A stretch of 64,000 nucleotides of DNA from Thermocatellispora tengchongensis. Its GTDB lineage: Bacteria; Actinomycetota; Actinomycetes; Streptosporangiales; Streptosporangiaceae. Position numbers and translations under genes: made by a program. Numbering within the stretch: position 1 is the first letter of the stretch; every line of letters starts with the position of its first letter. Below, piece after piece: positions 1 through 8,470 of this stretch. Location of the stretch: positions 496,001-560,000 of the forward strand of contig NZ_JACHGN010000003.1 in NCBI RefSeq assembly GCF_014202315.1, written 5' to 3'. The notes under the pieces were generated by a model. The model saw only the letters and a program-made list of their open reading frames with translations. It did not search any database and had not been told where the DNA came from.

Positions 1-415
1 CGGGACCACTGCGCGGCGATCCTCCGCTGACGGTCACCCCCACCAGGGTCAGAGAGGCGTTCTGGCGCACGCTGAAGATACCGAACCGGGGCGCGTCGGC
101 CCTACGGGTGATGATGGAGCCCTTACCGGAGATGAGGATCCTGCCGGTGATGGTCAGCGCCCGGTTTCCTCCTGCCGGGGAGGGCGTATCGAAGACGTAG
201 GCGCAACCCGCGGCCAGTTCGATGATGCCCGATCCCGCTCCCTGGGGGCCCTGCGCGGTCTCGATCGCCCGGCGCAGGCCCTGGGCCCCGCCGTTGGCTC
301 CGGTGCAGGGTACGAACGTCGTGGTCTCGGCGTGTGCCGCCGTCGGTGTCGCCGCCAAAGCGGCTGCCGCCATTACGCCTCCCAGGCCATAGGCAAGCAG
401 AGTATATGAACGCAT
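1..415 (-). CDS. Secreted right-handed beta-helix-type protein (3' part outside window)
   Basis: The reading frame starts at ATG 415 and runs off the left edge, so only the first 138 residues are visible. The start is preceded by GGGAG about 8 bases upstream. The N-terminus is a signal peptide (MRSYTLLAYGLGG..., cleavage near AHA-ET). After it comes a pattern typical of secreted parallel beta-helix/pectate-lyase-like proteins: a Cys near residue 35 (PCTGANGG), then a LRRAIETA helix, then short strands (RALTITGRILISGKG, ASLTLVGVTVSGG). The export and the fold class are reasonably clear. The substrate is unknown, because the helix body that would carry any catalytic residues lies outside the window. 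Confidence 0.7.
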   Translation of the reverse strand, partial: MRSYTLLAYGLGGVMAAAALAATPTAAHAETTTFVPCTGANGGAQGLRRAIETAQGPQGAGSGIIELAAGCAYVFDTPSPAGGNRALTITGRILISGKGSIITRRADAPRFGIFSVRQNASLTLVGVTVSGGSPRSGP

Positions 416-865
416 GAGATTCTCCCGAAAATGGGGACATGGACTGGCCCCGTGCGCTGGTATCTTGCCGCGGACGCGGAAGGGCTAAACAATGGGCGAA
501 TCACGCTGATTTCAGAACATGGAGCATATAAGTCGGACTTATCGGCAAAGTAGAGTTGACCTGGCATAAGCTTCAAAAGGGAAAATTGCCGCGAACGGTG
601 GCCCGATGACGCGAGACCCGGTGGGAGGGCGGCATCGAGCGGCGGGCTGCGGCGGGCGCCGGCGGGCTGCTGTGCCGGGGCCGACTCACCCTGGCCGTCA
701 TTTCGGTCTTCGCCCGCAGCCGCACCCGCCGCCACCAGGCCCTTGCCGCCCTCACCCTGCTGCCGCGGCAAGCCCGCGCTGCGCTACCTTGAGGCCCTGG
801 GAGAGGATGAAGCGCAGCGGCGCGGCGCGGAGACGATCGGCCTGCTGGACGTGGACTGGGGCACC
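416..865. other. 450-bp stretch without a confident gene
   Basis: No reading frame here has a convincing start, ribosome binding site and codon bias. One + frame (about 610-789) ends in a short hydrophobic and basic stretch (LTLAVISVF, then RTRRHQALAALTLL). It looks like the end of a small actinomycete protein but has no usable start codon, so I treat it as a possible gene remnant. The AT-richer part at 480-600 is probably the promoter region of the secreted protein on the minus strand. Confidence 0.4.
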
Positions 866-1687
866 TCACGACACCTCACGACAACTCGTGCCGCGGCCCG
901 GCACGGCCAGTACGACCACGCGGTGGACCAGCCATTCCAGCGGTCCGCGTTGAATCCAGTGCCGCCATACGACCGAGAACACCATCGCGAACCCGACGAA
1001 CACCGCGAAGAGCAGGAACGAGTACGGCGAGTCGTCGATCGCCCGCAAAGCAAGCAGATGCCCCGCGTACCAGGTCAGCGCATGCGAGCCGGTAGCGGCC
1101 AGAGGCCACAACGCACGCCGCCACACGGGGCGCTCCATCAGCGTCACCACGCCGCCGATCAGCGCGATCCCCACCCCTGCCGTCAGCACCAGCGTCGGGA
1201 CGCTGAGCGAGAACGTCATGCGCGGCGGCATCGCCAGCAGGCTCTCCCAGGGGAACACCAGATGCCCGCCGGCCTCCAGCGTGGCCCGCGCCCCCGCGTC
1301 GAAACGATCCAGCACCGCGGACACCCCCGCCACCATCGCGACCGAGGATACGGTCCAGGAGACGGCGGCGACGAGCACGCCCGTCACCAGCATGCGCAGG
1401 CGCACCGCCCGACTGTGCAGATCCAGCCGCCCGACGGCGAACGAGACGCCCGCCAGGAGCACGAACAGGCTCATCGAACGGCTCCTGAGAGCATCGTCGA
1501 GCAGGCTCGGCGCCATGGGCCGCGACTCGGCCGTGCCGCCGGGCAGCCATGAGGCCGGAACCACGTGAACGTAGATCATGCCGATGACGGCCAGCGCCCG
1601 TACGACGTCGATGCCCGGCAACCGTCTTCGCGAGGGCCGGGCGCGAAGCGTCGCGGGCCCCGCCGGAGTTCGAATGGGGTGGTTCAT
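866..1687 (-). CDS. DUF1624/DUF418-type polytopic membrane protein, internally shortened
   Basis: The protein has 273 residues; ATG 1687 has GGAGG about 10 bases upstream. The first part (residues about 23-45, GIDVVRALAVIGMIYVHVV) is the start of the heparan-alpha-glucosaminide acetyltransferase/DUF1624 fold. The C-terminal part shows the DUF418 signatures ATGSHALTWYAGH and RGPLEWLVHR. Family members are usually near 380-420 residues. Here the first helices (SMSLFVLLAGVSFA) run directly into VGRLDLHSRAVRLR, which normally sits much further along. About 100 central residues therefore seem to be missing, in frame. It may be an inactive deletion derivative or an unusually short member. It lies next to other damaged genes. 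Confidence 0.6.
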   Translation of the reverse strand: MNHPIRTPAGPATLRARPSRRRLPGIDVVRALAVIGMIYVHVVPASWLPGGTAESRPMAPSLLDDALRSRSMSLFVLLAGVSFAVGRLDLHSRAVRLRMLVTGVLVAAVSWTVSSVAMVAGVSAVLDRFDAGARATLEAGGHLVFPWESLLAMPPRMTFSLSVPTLVLTAGVGIALIGGVVTLMERPVWRRALWPLAATGSHALTWYAGHLLALRAIDDSPYSFLLFAVFVGFAMVFSVVWRHWIQRGPLEWLVHRVVVLAVPGRGTSCREVS

Positions 1688-1879
1688 TCAAGGCGAACCT
1701 CCAGAGGTATTCTTTGAATTGACACGGGAACCCGCGATGCCGCTGGAATTGACCCGTTCCCGTGCCGCGTGGCCGCCATCGTAAAGGCGGCGGCAATCGA
1801 CCTGTCTTCGCTTTCCCATAGGCCGTCCGGCGGTATTCCATCGGTTCTGTAACAGTGCGCGGCAGGTATTATCGGCGCA

Positions 1880-2461
1880 ATGTCGCTGAGAGAACGCCGC
1901 GCCGCCGTGGCCGCGGCGGTCGCGGGCGTCGTGCTGACCGCGCTCACGGCGGCCGGGTGCGGGATCGATCCGGAGGTACGTGTCGAGTCCCCGGCCGGGA
2001 AGGGCACCGAGACGCCCGCGGGCGCGCGGATGGCCGTCAGCCGCCCCTCCGAGATCGACGGCATGCCGGTGCTGCGTGACGACCCACGCGTGAGCAGGGA
2101 GGTGATCTCGGCGATCCCGCGGTGCCAAGCAGGCCGGTTCCCGGTGGTCACCAGGGAGATCTCGCTGCGTGGCGAAGCCGGAGCCGTGCGCCTGCTGAGC
2201 GTGACCATCTACTCCTGTCCGGGCCGTAGCTGCGGATATGAGGGCACGCGCGGCACCTACGTCTACCAGCTCACCAAGAGCGGGCCTGGCGAGCGGGTCT
2301 ACGCCCACGAGGGCGTGGGCAGCCGGGTGGAGGTCCGTGACGGAGCCCTGGTCCTGGTACGGCCGGACTACCGGCCCGGTGACGCCGCCTCCTGCCCGAC
2401 CGCCACACGGTCGGCGCCGCTGCGCTGGACCGGCCACGCACTCGTCCTGGCCGGCGAGTGA
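1880..2461 (+). CDS. Putative secreted lipoprotein
   Basis: The 193-residue protein begins with a basic MSLRERR, a hydrophobic stretch and a lipobox-like LTAAGC (Cys near residue 27), so it is probably lipid-anchored outside the membrane. The mature part has four further cysteines (IPRC, YSCPGRSC and ASC), which could form disulfides. I do not recognise a named domain. The gene ends 31 bases before the response-regulator remnant and probably shared its transcript. A lipoprotein next to a two-component system is common in actinomycetes and may once have been an accessory sensor, but that is inference. Confidence 0.6.
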   Translation: MSLRERRAAVAAAVAGVVLTALTAAGCGIDPEVRVESPAGKGTETPAGARMAVSRPSEIDGMPVLRDDPRVSREVISAIPRCQAGRFPVVTREISLRGEAGAVRLLSVTIYSCPGRSCGYEGTRGTYVYQLTKSGPGERVYAHEGVGSRVEVRDGALVLVRPDYRPGDAASCPTATRSAPLRWTGHALVLAGE

Positions 2462-2492
2462 CACCCCGCGAGACAACCCAGAGGACACATTC

Positions 2493-3125
2493 ATGGAAGC
2501 GGCCACGAGTCCGCACGTGCTGTTCGTCGAGGACGACGAGGTGATCCGGGAGGTGACCCGGCTGGCCCTGGAACGCGACGGATTCGAGGTCACCACCGCC
2601 GCCGACGGACCGGCCGGGCTGGAGGCGTTCCTCGCCCGCCCGCCCGACGTGGCACTGCTGGATGTGATGCTGCCCGGGATGAACGGCGTGAGCCTGTGCC
2701 GCCGCATCCGCTCCGAGAGCCTCATCCCAGTGATCATGTTGTCGGCCCGGGACGACGCCGTCGACGTGGTCGTCGGCCTGGAGGCCGGCGCCGACGACTA
2801 CGTGACCAAGCCGTTCGACGGCTCGGTGCTGCTGGCCCGCCTCCGCGCCGTGCTGCGCCGCAGCACACGGCACGGCGCCGCGCCCGGCCCGCGCACGCTG
2901 CGCTTCGGCGATGTGGAGATCGACGTCGATGGCGTCGAGGTGTCGCGTGGTGGCAGGCCGGTGGCCCTGACCCCGACCGAGATGCGACTGCTGCTGCACT
3001 TCGCCGAATCGCCTGGCACGGTCCTGAGCAGGGACATGCTGCTGGAGAGCGTGTGGGGCTACGCCTCCGGCGGCGATTCGCGGGTCGCCTGCGCTGGAAG
3101 ATCAGCGTCTCGGTCGCCGCGGTGA
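2493..3125 (+). pseudogene. OmpR-family response regulator, 3' end lost
   Basis: ATG 2493 opens a receiver domain with the acidic pair in VEDDE, the phospho-acceptor Asp in LLDVMLP, the Ser/Ala switch residue in MLSARD and the Lys in YVTKPF. A winged-helix domain follows (VALTPTEMRLLLHFA, LLESVWGY). At about 3081 the frame leaves the family pattern: after GGDSR it should enter the recognition helix (VDVHIRRLR-type) and wing, but it reads VACAGRSASRSPR and stops. At the same position another frame begins the transmembrane start of a histidine kinase. A deletion has therefore joined the regulator to its partner and removed the DNA-recognition helix. The product could be phosphorylated but is unlikely to bind DNA. 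Confidence 0.75.
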
Positions 3126-3962
3126 GCGTCCTGGTGGCGACGGCGCTGAGCATCATCGTGCATTTCGCCTACGCCCGCGGGCAGGCCGACGACGCCCATC
3201 GCCTGCAGGCCGAACGCATCCAGCTCCTGCTGCGCGAGTACCACCGCGGCGGCCAGGCGGCCTTCGGCAGCAGGCTGGACGGACCCGGCCCTGCCGGCAG
3301 ACCTGCGTGCGAGGGCGAGCGACGGCGCCGTCGCCACCGCGATACGCCAGAGCGCCGAGGGCACCTTCGTCTGGGCGGCGGCCGGCGCCGGCGGCCACAT
3401 CCTGTCGCTGCGCTCGGACTACCAGCGCCGGCTCGACGAGCCGGCCGCACTGGACCGGGTCCTGTCACTGGGCTCGGCCGTGGTCGTCACCGCGGGCGCC
3501 CTGGCCGGGATCGCCGTGGGCGCGCGCCTGTCACGCAGGCTGCGCAGGGCCGCGTCCGCCGCCGCCCGGGTCGCCGCCGGCGATCACACGGTCAAGGTCA
3601 GCGAGGCGATCGGCGGCCGCCCCTACGACGAGGCCGCCGACCTCGCCCACGCCGTCGACGCGATGGCCGGCGCCTTGCAGGCCCGCCTGGAGGCCGAGCG
3701 CCGGGTCACCGCCGACATCGCCCACGAACTGCGCACACCGCTCACCGGGCTCACCACAGCGGCCGAACTACTGCCACCGGGCCGGATGACCGACCTCGTA
3801 CGCGGACGGGTCCAGACACTCCGCGGCCTGATCGAGGACGTCCTGGAGGTGGCCCGCCTGGACACCGCCACCGAACGCCCCGACCTGACCGACATCGCCC
3901 TCGGCCCGTTCATCACACGCAGGGTCACCACATACGCCCCCGGCGCGCAGGTCCGGCCGCGG
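3080..3962 (+). pseudogene. Histidine kinase remnant: no start, one frameshift, no ATPase domain
   Basis: From about 3080 one frame reads RLRWKISVSVAAVSVLVAT..., the first membrane helix of a sensor kinase, with no start codon of its own. At about 3281 the kinase pattern switches frame: dropping one G from GGAC at 3281-3284 would restore LDDPALPADLR. The new frame continues through a second membrane helix (3475-3530), a HAMP-like linker and the dimerisation/phospho-acceptor helix TADIAHELRTPLTG (His near 3723). Homology fades after about 3960 (ITRRVTTYAPGAQVR). The whole ATP-binding domain (N, G1, F and G2 boxes) is absent. Three independent lesions make this a pseudogene. Positions 3963-4122 hold nothing I recognise. 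Confidence 0.75.
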
Positions 3963-4122
3963 CAGATGGCCGGCCGATCGCCGGGGGAGCGGCGGCACCC
4001 CGGGCGCACACCACACGGAGGCGGCGCGTTCGGTCTGTGCGCCCGTCGCGTGGCCCTGACCGGTGCGGGCGTGCGGGGCACTGTGCGGCGGGCCGCGTGT
4101 GCCTCGCGCCACGGCGGGGGTG

Positions 4123-5010
4123 CTAGTGGGGGGTCAGGGCGGGGAAGGAGACGCCGGTCAGGTCGGCGGAGACCTGCCAGAGGCGGCGGGCGGCTTCGGG
4201 GTCGTAGGCGCGGGGGGAGGGTTGGAGGGGGCGCAGGCCGGGGCCGATGAAGTCGCCGCCGTGGGCGTCGGGGGAGGTGGCGGCGTAGAGGGAGGTGAGG
4301 GCGCCCACCTCGGTGGGTTGGGCGATCAGGCGGAGGAGGGCGGCGAGGGGGCGGGTGAGGGGGCCCACTCTGGCGATGTTGGTGGCGGTGAAGCCGGGGT
4401 GGGTGGCCAGGCTGCGCAGGTCGGCGCCGGCGGCTTCGGCGCGGCGGTTCAGTTCCAGGGCGAACATGAGGTTGGCCAGCTTCGAGCGGGCGTAGGCCCT
4501 CGTCGCCGCGTACGAGCGTTCCATGCCGAGGTCGTCGAAGTCGATGCGCCCGGCGGCGTGCTGGTCGCTGGAGACCGTGACCACCCGCGCCCCCGGATGG
4601 GCGAGCAGGCGCGGGAGCAGCAGGCCGGTGAGGGCGAAGTGGCCGAGGTGGTTGACGCCGAACAGCAGCTCGAAGCCGTCGGCGGTGGTGCGGCGGCGGG
4701 CGCTGACGGCGATGCCGGCGTTGTTGACCAGGATGCCGAGCGGCCGGGTGACCGAGTCGGCGAACTCGCGTACCGAGCCCAGGTCGGCGAGGTCGAGCCG
4801 GCCGTACTCGACCTCGGCGCCCGGGACCCGTTCGCGCACTTCGCGGACGGCGGCCCGGCCCTTGGCGGGGTCGCGGGCCGCCATCACGACACTGGCCCCG
4901 TGCCGGGTCAGTTCCAGCGCGGTCGGCACGCCGAGGCCGCTGTTGGCGCCGGTGACGACGGCGTGCGTGCCGGTCAGGTCGGGGATGTCGCGGGCGGTCC
5001 AGGACGCCAT
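4123..5010 (-). CDS. Short-chain dehydrogenase/reductase (SDR)
   Basis: This is a complete 295-residue SDR of the retinol-dehydrogenase/WW-oxidoreductase-like type. Visible motifs are the nucleotide-binding TGANSGLG (about residue 20), NNAG (about residue 95), the catalytic Ser in VTVSSDQH and the catalytic YARSK. AARDP after the second strand suggests NADP preference. ATG 5010 is preceded by GGAGCG at normal spacing. The C-terminal HPGFTATNI segment is standard for the family. The substrate cannot be deduced. It stands alone, divergent from nothing obvious, and is intact, unlike the damaged genes to its left. Confidence 0.85.
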   Translation of the reverse strand: MASWTARDIPDLTGTHAVVTGANSGLGVPTALELTRHGASVVMAARDPAKGRAAVREVRERVPGAEVEYGRLDLADLGSVREFADSVTRPLGILVNNAGIAVSARRRTTADGFELLFGVNHLGHFALTGLLLPRLLAHPGARVVTVSSDQHAAGRIDFDDLGMERSYAATRAYARSKLANLMFALELNRRAEAAGADLRSLATHPGFTATNIARVGPLTRPLAALLRLIAQPTEVGALTSLYAATSPDAHGGDFIGPGLRPLQPSPRAYDPEAARRLWQVSADLTGVSFPALTPH

Positions 5011-5088
5011 GAACGCTCCAGTACGACGAGGGGGTCCGTCGTACCCGACGCTACATCGCGGTGCCCTGCCGCACGCGGCGCGCGGGGA

Positions 5089-5739
5089 TCAGCCGGCGTA
5101 CTGGGGGTAACCGTAGCCGACGACCTGGGACTTCGGACGGGTGCGGACCTCGACCCTGCCGTTCCCGGTGTTGCCCTCGACGGTCTTGATGGTGCCGTCG
5201 CCGTTGTCGCGCACCACGAAGCCGACGTGGTCGATGGCGTCCAGGTTCTTGGCGCCCTCCCAGGCGAAGAACACCACGGCGCCGGGCCGGGGGTCGGAGC
5301 CCCACCGCTGGTTCGCGGCGAACCACTTGGCGTATGTCACCGTGTACGCGTCCCACCCGACGGTGGGGCGCACGCCCAGGGTCTCACCGACCCAGGAGAC
5401 GAACATCGCACACCACGGGGCGTTGGCGTAGCCTGCGATGGAGCCGCCGTCGCGGGCGACGGTCTCGCGGGCCCGCTGTGAGGACATGTACCACTGGTGG
5501 AACTTCGTGCCGCCGCCCAGGCTGTTCTCGCTGATGCCCACCTGCTTGAGCGCGAGGTCGAGCACGTCCTGGGCCTTGACACCGGCCTTGATCCCCTGCG
5601 GGGCGGCCTGCTTGTCGATCGGCGTGTCCACCGCGTACGCGGGGGCGGCGCCTGCGATGGCGCCCGCGCACACCGCTGTCACCAGGGCGGGGGCGAGCGC
5701 CGGAGTCCTCAGCTTGCGAGCGATCCGGTGGAGGGACAT
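5089..5739 (-). CDS. Secreted CHAP-domain cell-wall hydrolase
   Basis: The protein has 216 residues from ATG 5739, chosen because GGAG lies about 8 bases upstream; an in-frame ATG at 5760 would lie inside the riboswitch tail. A signal peptide (MSLHRIARKLRTPALAPAL..., AYA-VD) is followed by a CHAP amidase/endopeptidase-like domain. The catalytic Cys is in NAPWCAMFVSWVG and the His in DAIDHVGFV, with the polar partner probably in VEGNTG. Such enzymes cleave peptidoglycan cross-links or stems during growth and sporulation. The preceding c-di-AMP riboswitch is the usual control element for actinomycete wall hydrolases, which strongly supports the role. Confidence 0.88.
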   Translation of the reverse strand: MSLHRIARKLRTPALAPALVTAVCAGAIAGAAPAYAVDTPIDKQAAPQGIKAGVKAQDVLDLALKQVGISENSLGGGTKFHQWYMSSQRARETVARDGGSIAGYANAPWCAMFVSWVGETLGVRPTVGWDAYTVTYAKWFAANQRWGSDPRPGAVVFFAWEGAKNLDAIDHVGFVVRDNGDGTIKTVEGNTGNGRVEVRTRPKSQVVGYGYPQYAG

Positions 5740-5761
5740 AGGGGGATCTCCTTCTTCCATG

Positions 5762-5905
5762 CCGCCTACCGGGTTAGCTGACGGGTTCGGGCCTGGAAGG
5801 CGCCCTACGACGGGCCATCCCGTTTCGGGGACTGCCCGCCGATTCACCCCAAGGGAAACTGGGTCCCCGGCTCCGCTTGCGCGGACTCGGCGGCCGCACT
5901 CCGTT
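5762..5905 (-). promoter_or_regulatory. ydaO/yuaA-type c-di-AMP riboswitch
   Basis: Read on the minus strand, the leader of the CHAP gene contains the conserved blocks of this class in order: GAGCCGGGGACCC (about 5861-5875), GGGGTGAATCGGCGGGC (about 5835-5852), a GTCGTAGGGCGCC stretch (about 5797-5810) and the 3' block GTCAGCTAACCCGGTAGGCGG (about 5763-5783), ending roughly 20 bases before the start codon. The 5' boundary is approximate, and pairing stems may reach 5945. In actinomycetes this element shuts off wall-hydrolase expression when c-di-AMP is high. That is family knowledge; binding was not tested here. Confidence 0.87.
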
Positions 5906-6211
5906 GCGGGGCGGGCTCAGGGGGGAGCCCGGTCCCCGCGCGGGCGCGCGGTGCTTGCAATGGCACGGCATCCGGACATACCCGACAATCGGGCATGAAG
6001 TATGCCTTGAGTTCGGAAAAAGTAATACACAGGGATATGTCAGGGCAAGTCAGGCAACGGATGGATCACGATTCCGCTCGTATCCCGCAGTTCACTCACG
6101 GTTCCCGGGCACTTAAGGAACCGCCCGTAGCCTGGTCGGGTCGTGAACGGGTCAACACCCGGCGTGGAGGAAGACGGTCGGCGGCGCCACGCGCGGGAGC
6201 AGGGGTCGGCC

Positions 6212-7186
6212 GTGGCCTGGGTGGAGTCCCCGCTGCAGATGCTCTGCGCGGTGGAAGCCCACCATGCGGGCCTGCTCGGCGAGCACACCAGCATCGTCCC
6301 CCGGGCCAAGCTGCCCGCCCTGGCCGCCACCCGGCGCGAGCTCAAGCGACTCGCCCTGCCGCCCGGAGCCACGCTGGCCCAGCCGGAGAAGGAGATGCGC
6401 CGCCCCGGCCGCCACGCGACCTGGGTCGTCGGCGACGCCTTCTCCGGTAAGGTGCAGTTGAGCTGGCTGACCGCGTTCCCCCGCCGTGTCGTCATCGTGG
6501 ATGACGGCCTGGCCACCATCAGGCTGCTCGAACTCCTCGGCGGCGCGCCCTGGAAGCCGCTGCTGCGCGCCCGCGTCCGCGCCGGGGTCCCGCGCGCGAC
6601 GCTCGGCCTGGCCGCCGGGCTCCGCCTGCGCACCGCCGCCCGCGCCGGCCGGCTGTCGATCTTCACCGCGCTGCCCGTCTCCGACGAGCTGGCCGCCGCC
6701 GTACGCCGCACCGGCGCCGAGCTGGTGCTGCACGACTTCGCCTGGCTGCGCGGCCAGCCCCTGGGCGAGCCCCGGCCCGGCGAGCGCACCATCGTGCTCG
6801 GCACCTCCCTGGTGCGCAACGGGCTGATCCACCGCGAGAGCTACTTCGACTGGCTGGCCGGGCTCGGCGCCGACGGCCCGGTCGCGTACTTCCCGCACCG
6901 CCGCGAGGACCCGGGCGACCTCGACCGCGTACGGCGGCAGCCCGGCATCAACGTCTACGACGGCGGCGCGCCCGCCGAGATCACCCTGCGCGGCCTGTCC
7001 TCCGACCAGCGCGTCCTCAGCCTGCCCTCCACCGCCGTCACCTCCCTGCGCGTGCTGCTCACGCCGCGCGGTGTGCCCGTCGACGCCGTCGAGGTCCCCG
7101 ACGACTGGTGGACCGCGGACGCCGGGCCGTCCCTGCGCTCACACCTGCAAATGTTCGCTCATGATCAAACGGGAGTGCCTCGGTGA
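6212..7186 (+). CDS. Polysaccharide glycosyltransferase-like protein (polysialyltransferase-associated)
   Basis: The open frame extends upstream to GTG 6143, giving 347 residues. I prefer GTG 6212, which has AGGGG at 6-base spacing and puts the family start MAWVESPLQMLCAVEA at the N-terminus. The SPLQ...AVEA opening, the central VVGDAFSGKVQ and VVIVDDG stretches, and the final ALPS/T-type region (VLSLPSTAVTSLRVLL) resemble bacterial poly/oligosialyltransferase-type enzymes with a GT-B fold. I cannot name a precise family. The next gene overlaps it by 4 bases, so the two are co-translated. The context (CMP-nonulosonate synthesis 4 kb away) suggests a role in transferring a nonulosonic acid into a wall polymer. 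Confidence 0.6.
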   Translation: MAWVESPLQMLCAVEAHHAGLLGEHTSIVPRAKLPALAATRRELKRLALPPGATLAQPEKEMRRPGRHATWVVGDAFSGKVQLSWLTAFPRRVVIVDDGLATIRLLELLGGAPWKPLLRARVRAGVPRATLGLAAGLRLRTAARAGRLSIFTALPVSDELAAAVRRTGAELVLHDFAWLRGQPLGEPRPGERTIVLGTSLVRNGLIHRESYFDWLAGLGADGPVAYFPHRREDPGDLDRVRRQPGINVYDGGAPAEITLRGLSSDQRVLSLPSTAVTSLRVLLTPRGVPVDAVEVPDDWWTADAGPSLRSHLQMFAHDQTGVPR

Positions 7187-8391
7187 AGGTGCTGGCGGTG
7201 GCCGACTCTGACTCGTATCTCAAGTGGGCCGCGTGCCTGCTCGACGGCCTTCCCCCGGGGACGCAGACCGAGCTGGCGGTGATCAGGACGCCCATCGCGC
7301 CCTCCGCCGGCCAGATCGAGGCCGCCGTGTCGGGCACCGGCGCGCGCGAGCTGCCGCCCGTGCTGTCCGCGCGCCGCCTGCGCTCGGTCGCCGAGCGGTT
7401 CCGCGCCGACGCGGTGCTGCTCGCCTGCACCGGCCCGGTCGTGGACGTCCTGGCCTCCGAGACCCTGCACGGCCTCAAGCCCCGCCCGGTGTTCCTGTCC
7501 GGCCTGCCCGGTATCTCCGTGCCCGCCACCGAGAAGGCGTGGCTGTTCCGCAGCGGCTGCGACCTGTTCGTGGTGCACAGCGGGCGCGAGGTCGAGGAGT
7601 TCTCCCGCATCGCCAAGGAGCTCGGCGGCGGGGGCGGCGTCGGCCTGGCCCGGCTCCCGTTCCTGCGCGACGGCGCCGCGCCCGCGGTCCCCGGCCCGCG
7701 CGACCGCGTGGTCTTCGCCACCCAGGCCAAGGTGCCCAAGCGGCGCGAGGAGCGCGAGAGCATCCTGCTCGCCCTCACCCGCCTGGCCGTCGCCCGCCCC
7801 GACCTCGACGTGGTGGTCAAGCTGCGCGCCCGCGACACCGAGCGCCAGACCCACAACGAGCGCCACCACTACGAGCGGCTGTGGAACTCCATGGTCGCCC
7901 AGGACCGCCTGCCCGCCGGCGCCCTCCGCTTCGAGACCGGCGCCATGCACGAGCACCTGGCCCGCGCCACCGGCTTCGTCACGGTCAGCTCCACCGCCGC
8001 CCTGGAGGCCATCGCGGGCGGGGTCCCGCTCCTGGTGCTGTCCGACTTCGGCGTCAGCGCCGAGATGATCAACCTGGTCTTCGAGGGCAGCGGTGTCCTG
8101 GGCACCCTGGACGAGCTGGCCGCCGGGGTCTTCCGCCACCCCGACCCGGCCTGGTGCCGCGCCAACTACTTCCACGACCCGTCCGAGGCCGACTGGACCC
8201 ACCGCCTGTCCGCGCTGGTGGACGACGCCCGCGCCGGCCGTCTGATCCCCGCCCGCTCGCTCCTCGACGGCCGCCAGCACGCCGCCGCCCGCCGCCGCGC
8301 CCGCCTCCGCGTGGAGATCCCGCCGAACATGCTCCGGGTCGGCTACCGGGCCAAGCGCAAGATGCGCAACTACCTTAAGGCGCTCACCTGA
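7183..8391 (+). CDS. Putative glycosyltransferase, DUF6716-like
   Basis: The 402-residue protein starts at GTG 7183, which overlaps the stop of the previous gene (GTGA). It looks like a GT-B enzyme: the N-terminal Rossmann half starts MKVLAVADSDSYLKWAA, and the C-terminal half has the donor-site-like VKLRARD..., then TGFVTVSSTAALEAIAGGVPLLVLSDFG, the classical position where a serine/threonine-rich loop and a glycine-proline turn hold a nucleotide sugar. The basic tail (RRRARLRVEIPPNMLRVGYRAKRKMRNYLKAL) may bind membrane or anionic polymer. It ends at a strong terminator. It is probably an envelope-polymer glycosyltransferase; the donor is presumably CMP-nonulosonate, by context only. Confidence 0.65.
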   Translation: MKVLAVADSDSYLKWAACLLDGLPPGTQTELAVIRTPIAPSAGQIEAAVSGTGARELPPVLSARRLRSVAERFRADAVLLACTGPVVDVLASETLHGLKPRPVFLSGLPGISVPATEKAWLFRSGCDLFVVHSGREVEEFSRIAKELGGGGGVGLARLPFLRDGAAPAVPGPRDRVVFATQAKVPKRREERESILLALTRLAVARPDLDVVVKLRARDTERQTHNERHHYERLWNSMVAQDRLPAGALRFETGAMHEHLARATGFVTVSSTAALEAIAGGVPLLVLSDFGVSAEMINLVFEGSGVLGTLDELAAGVFRHPDPAWCRANYFHDPSEADWTHRLSALVDDARAGRLIPARSLLDGRQHAAARRRARLRVEIPPNMLRVGYRAKRKMRNYLKALT

Positions 8392-8400
8392 GGAAGGCGA

Positions 8401-8440
8401 AGCGCGACGGCCGGCACCGTGTGCCGGCCGTCGCGCTTTT
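8401..8440 (+). terminator. Strong intrinsic terminator between convergent operons
   Basis: A perfect 17-bp stem (8401-8417 with 8421-8437) with a 3-base loop CGT is followed by TTT. It begins 9 bases after the stop of the plus-strand operon. The stem itself can also form on the minus strand, where the U-run is poor. Confidence 0.85.
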
Positions 8441-8470
8441 CGCGTGCCCGCCCGCGTCCGGGCGGCGGGG

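Noticed and set aside
373-771. 132-codon minus-strand frame spanning the start of the first secreted protein
   Set aside because: It overlaps the better supported signal-peptide frame starting at 415, has no conserved pattern and poor codon bias.
600-865. Transposase or mobile-element remnant as cause of the decayed region
   Set aside because: I found no terminal inverted repeats, target duplications or transposase motifs in 416-4122. Only a short unassignable coding-like tail is present.
743-1552. Plus-strand 269-codon frame over the DUF418-like gene
   Set aside because: The Arg/His/Gln-rich translation is an antisense shadow. The minus strand carries hydrophobic helices and family motifs.
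5774-5971. Small minus-strand frame upstream of the CHAP gene
   Set aside because: It lies inside the c-di-AMP riboswitch, whose conserved RNA blocks explain the sequence better.
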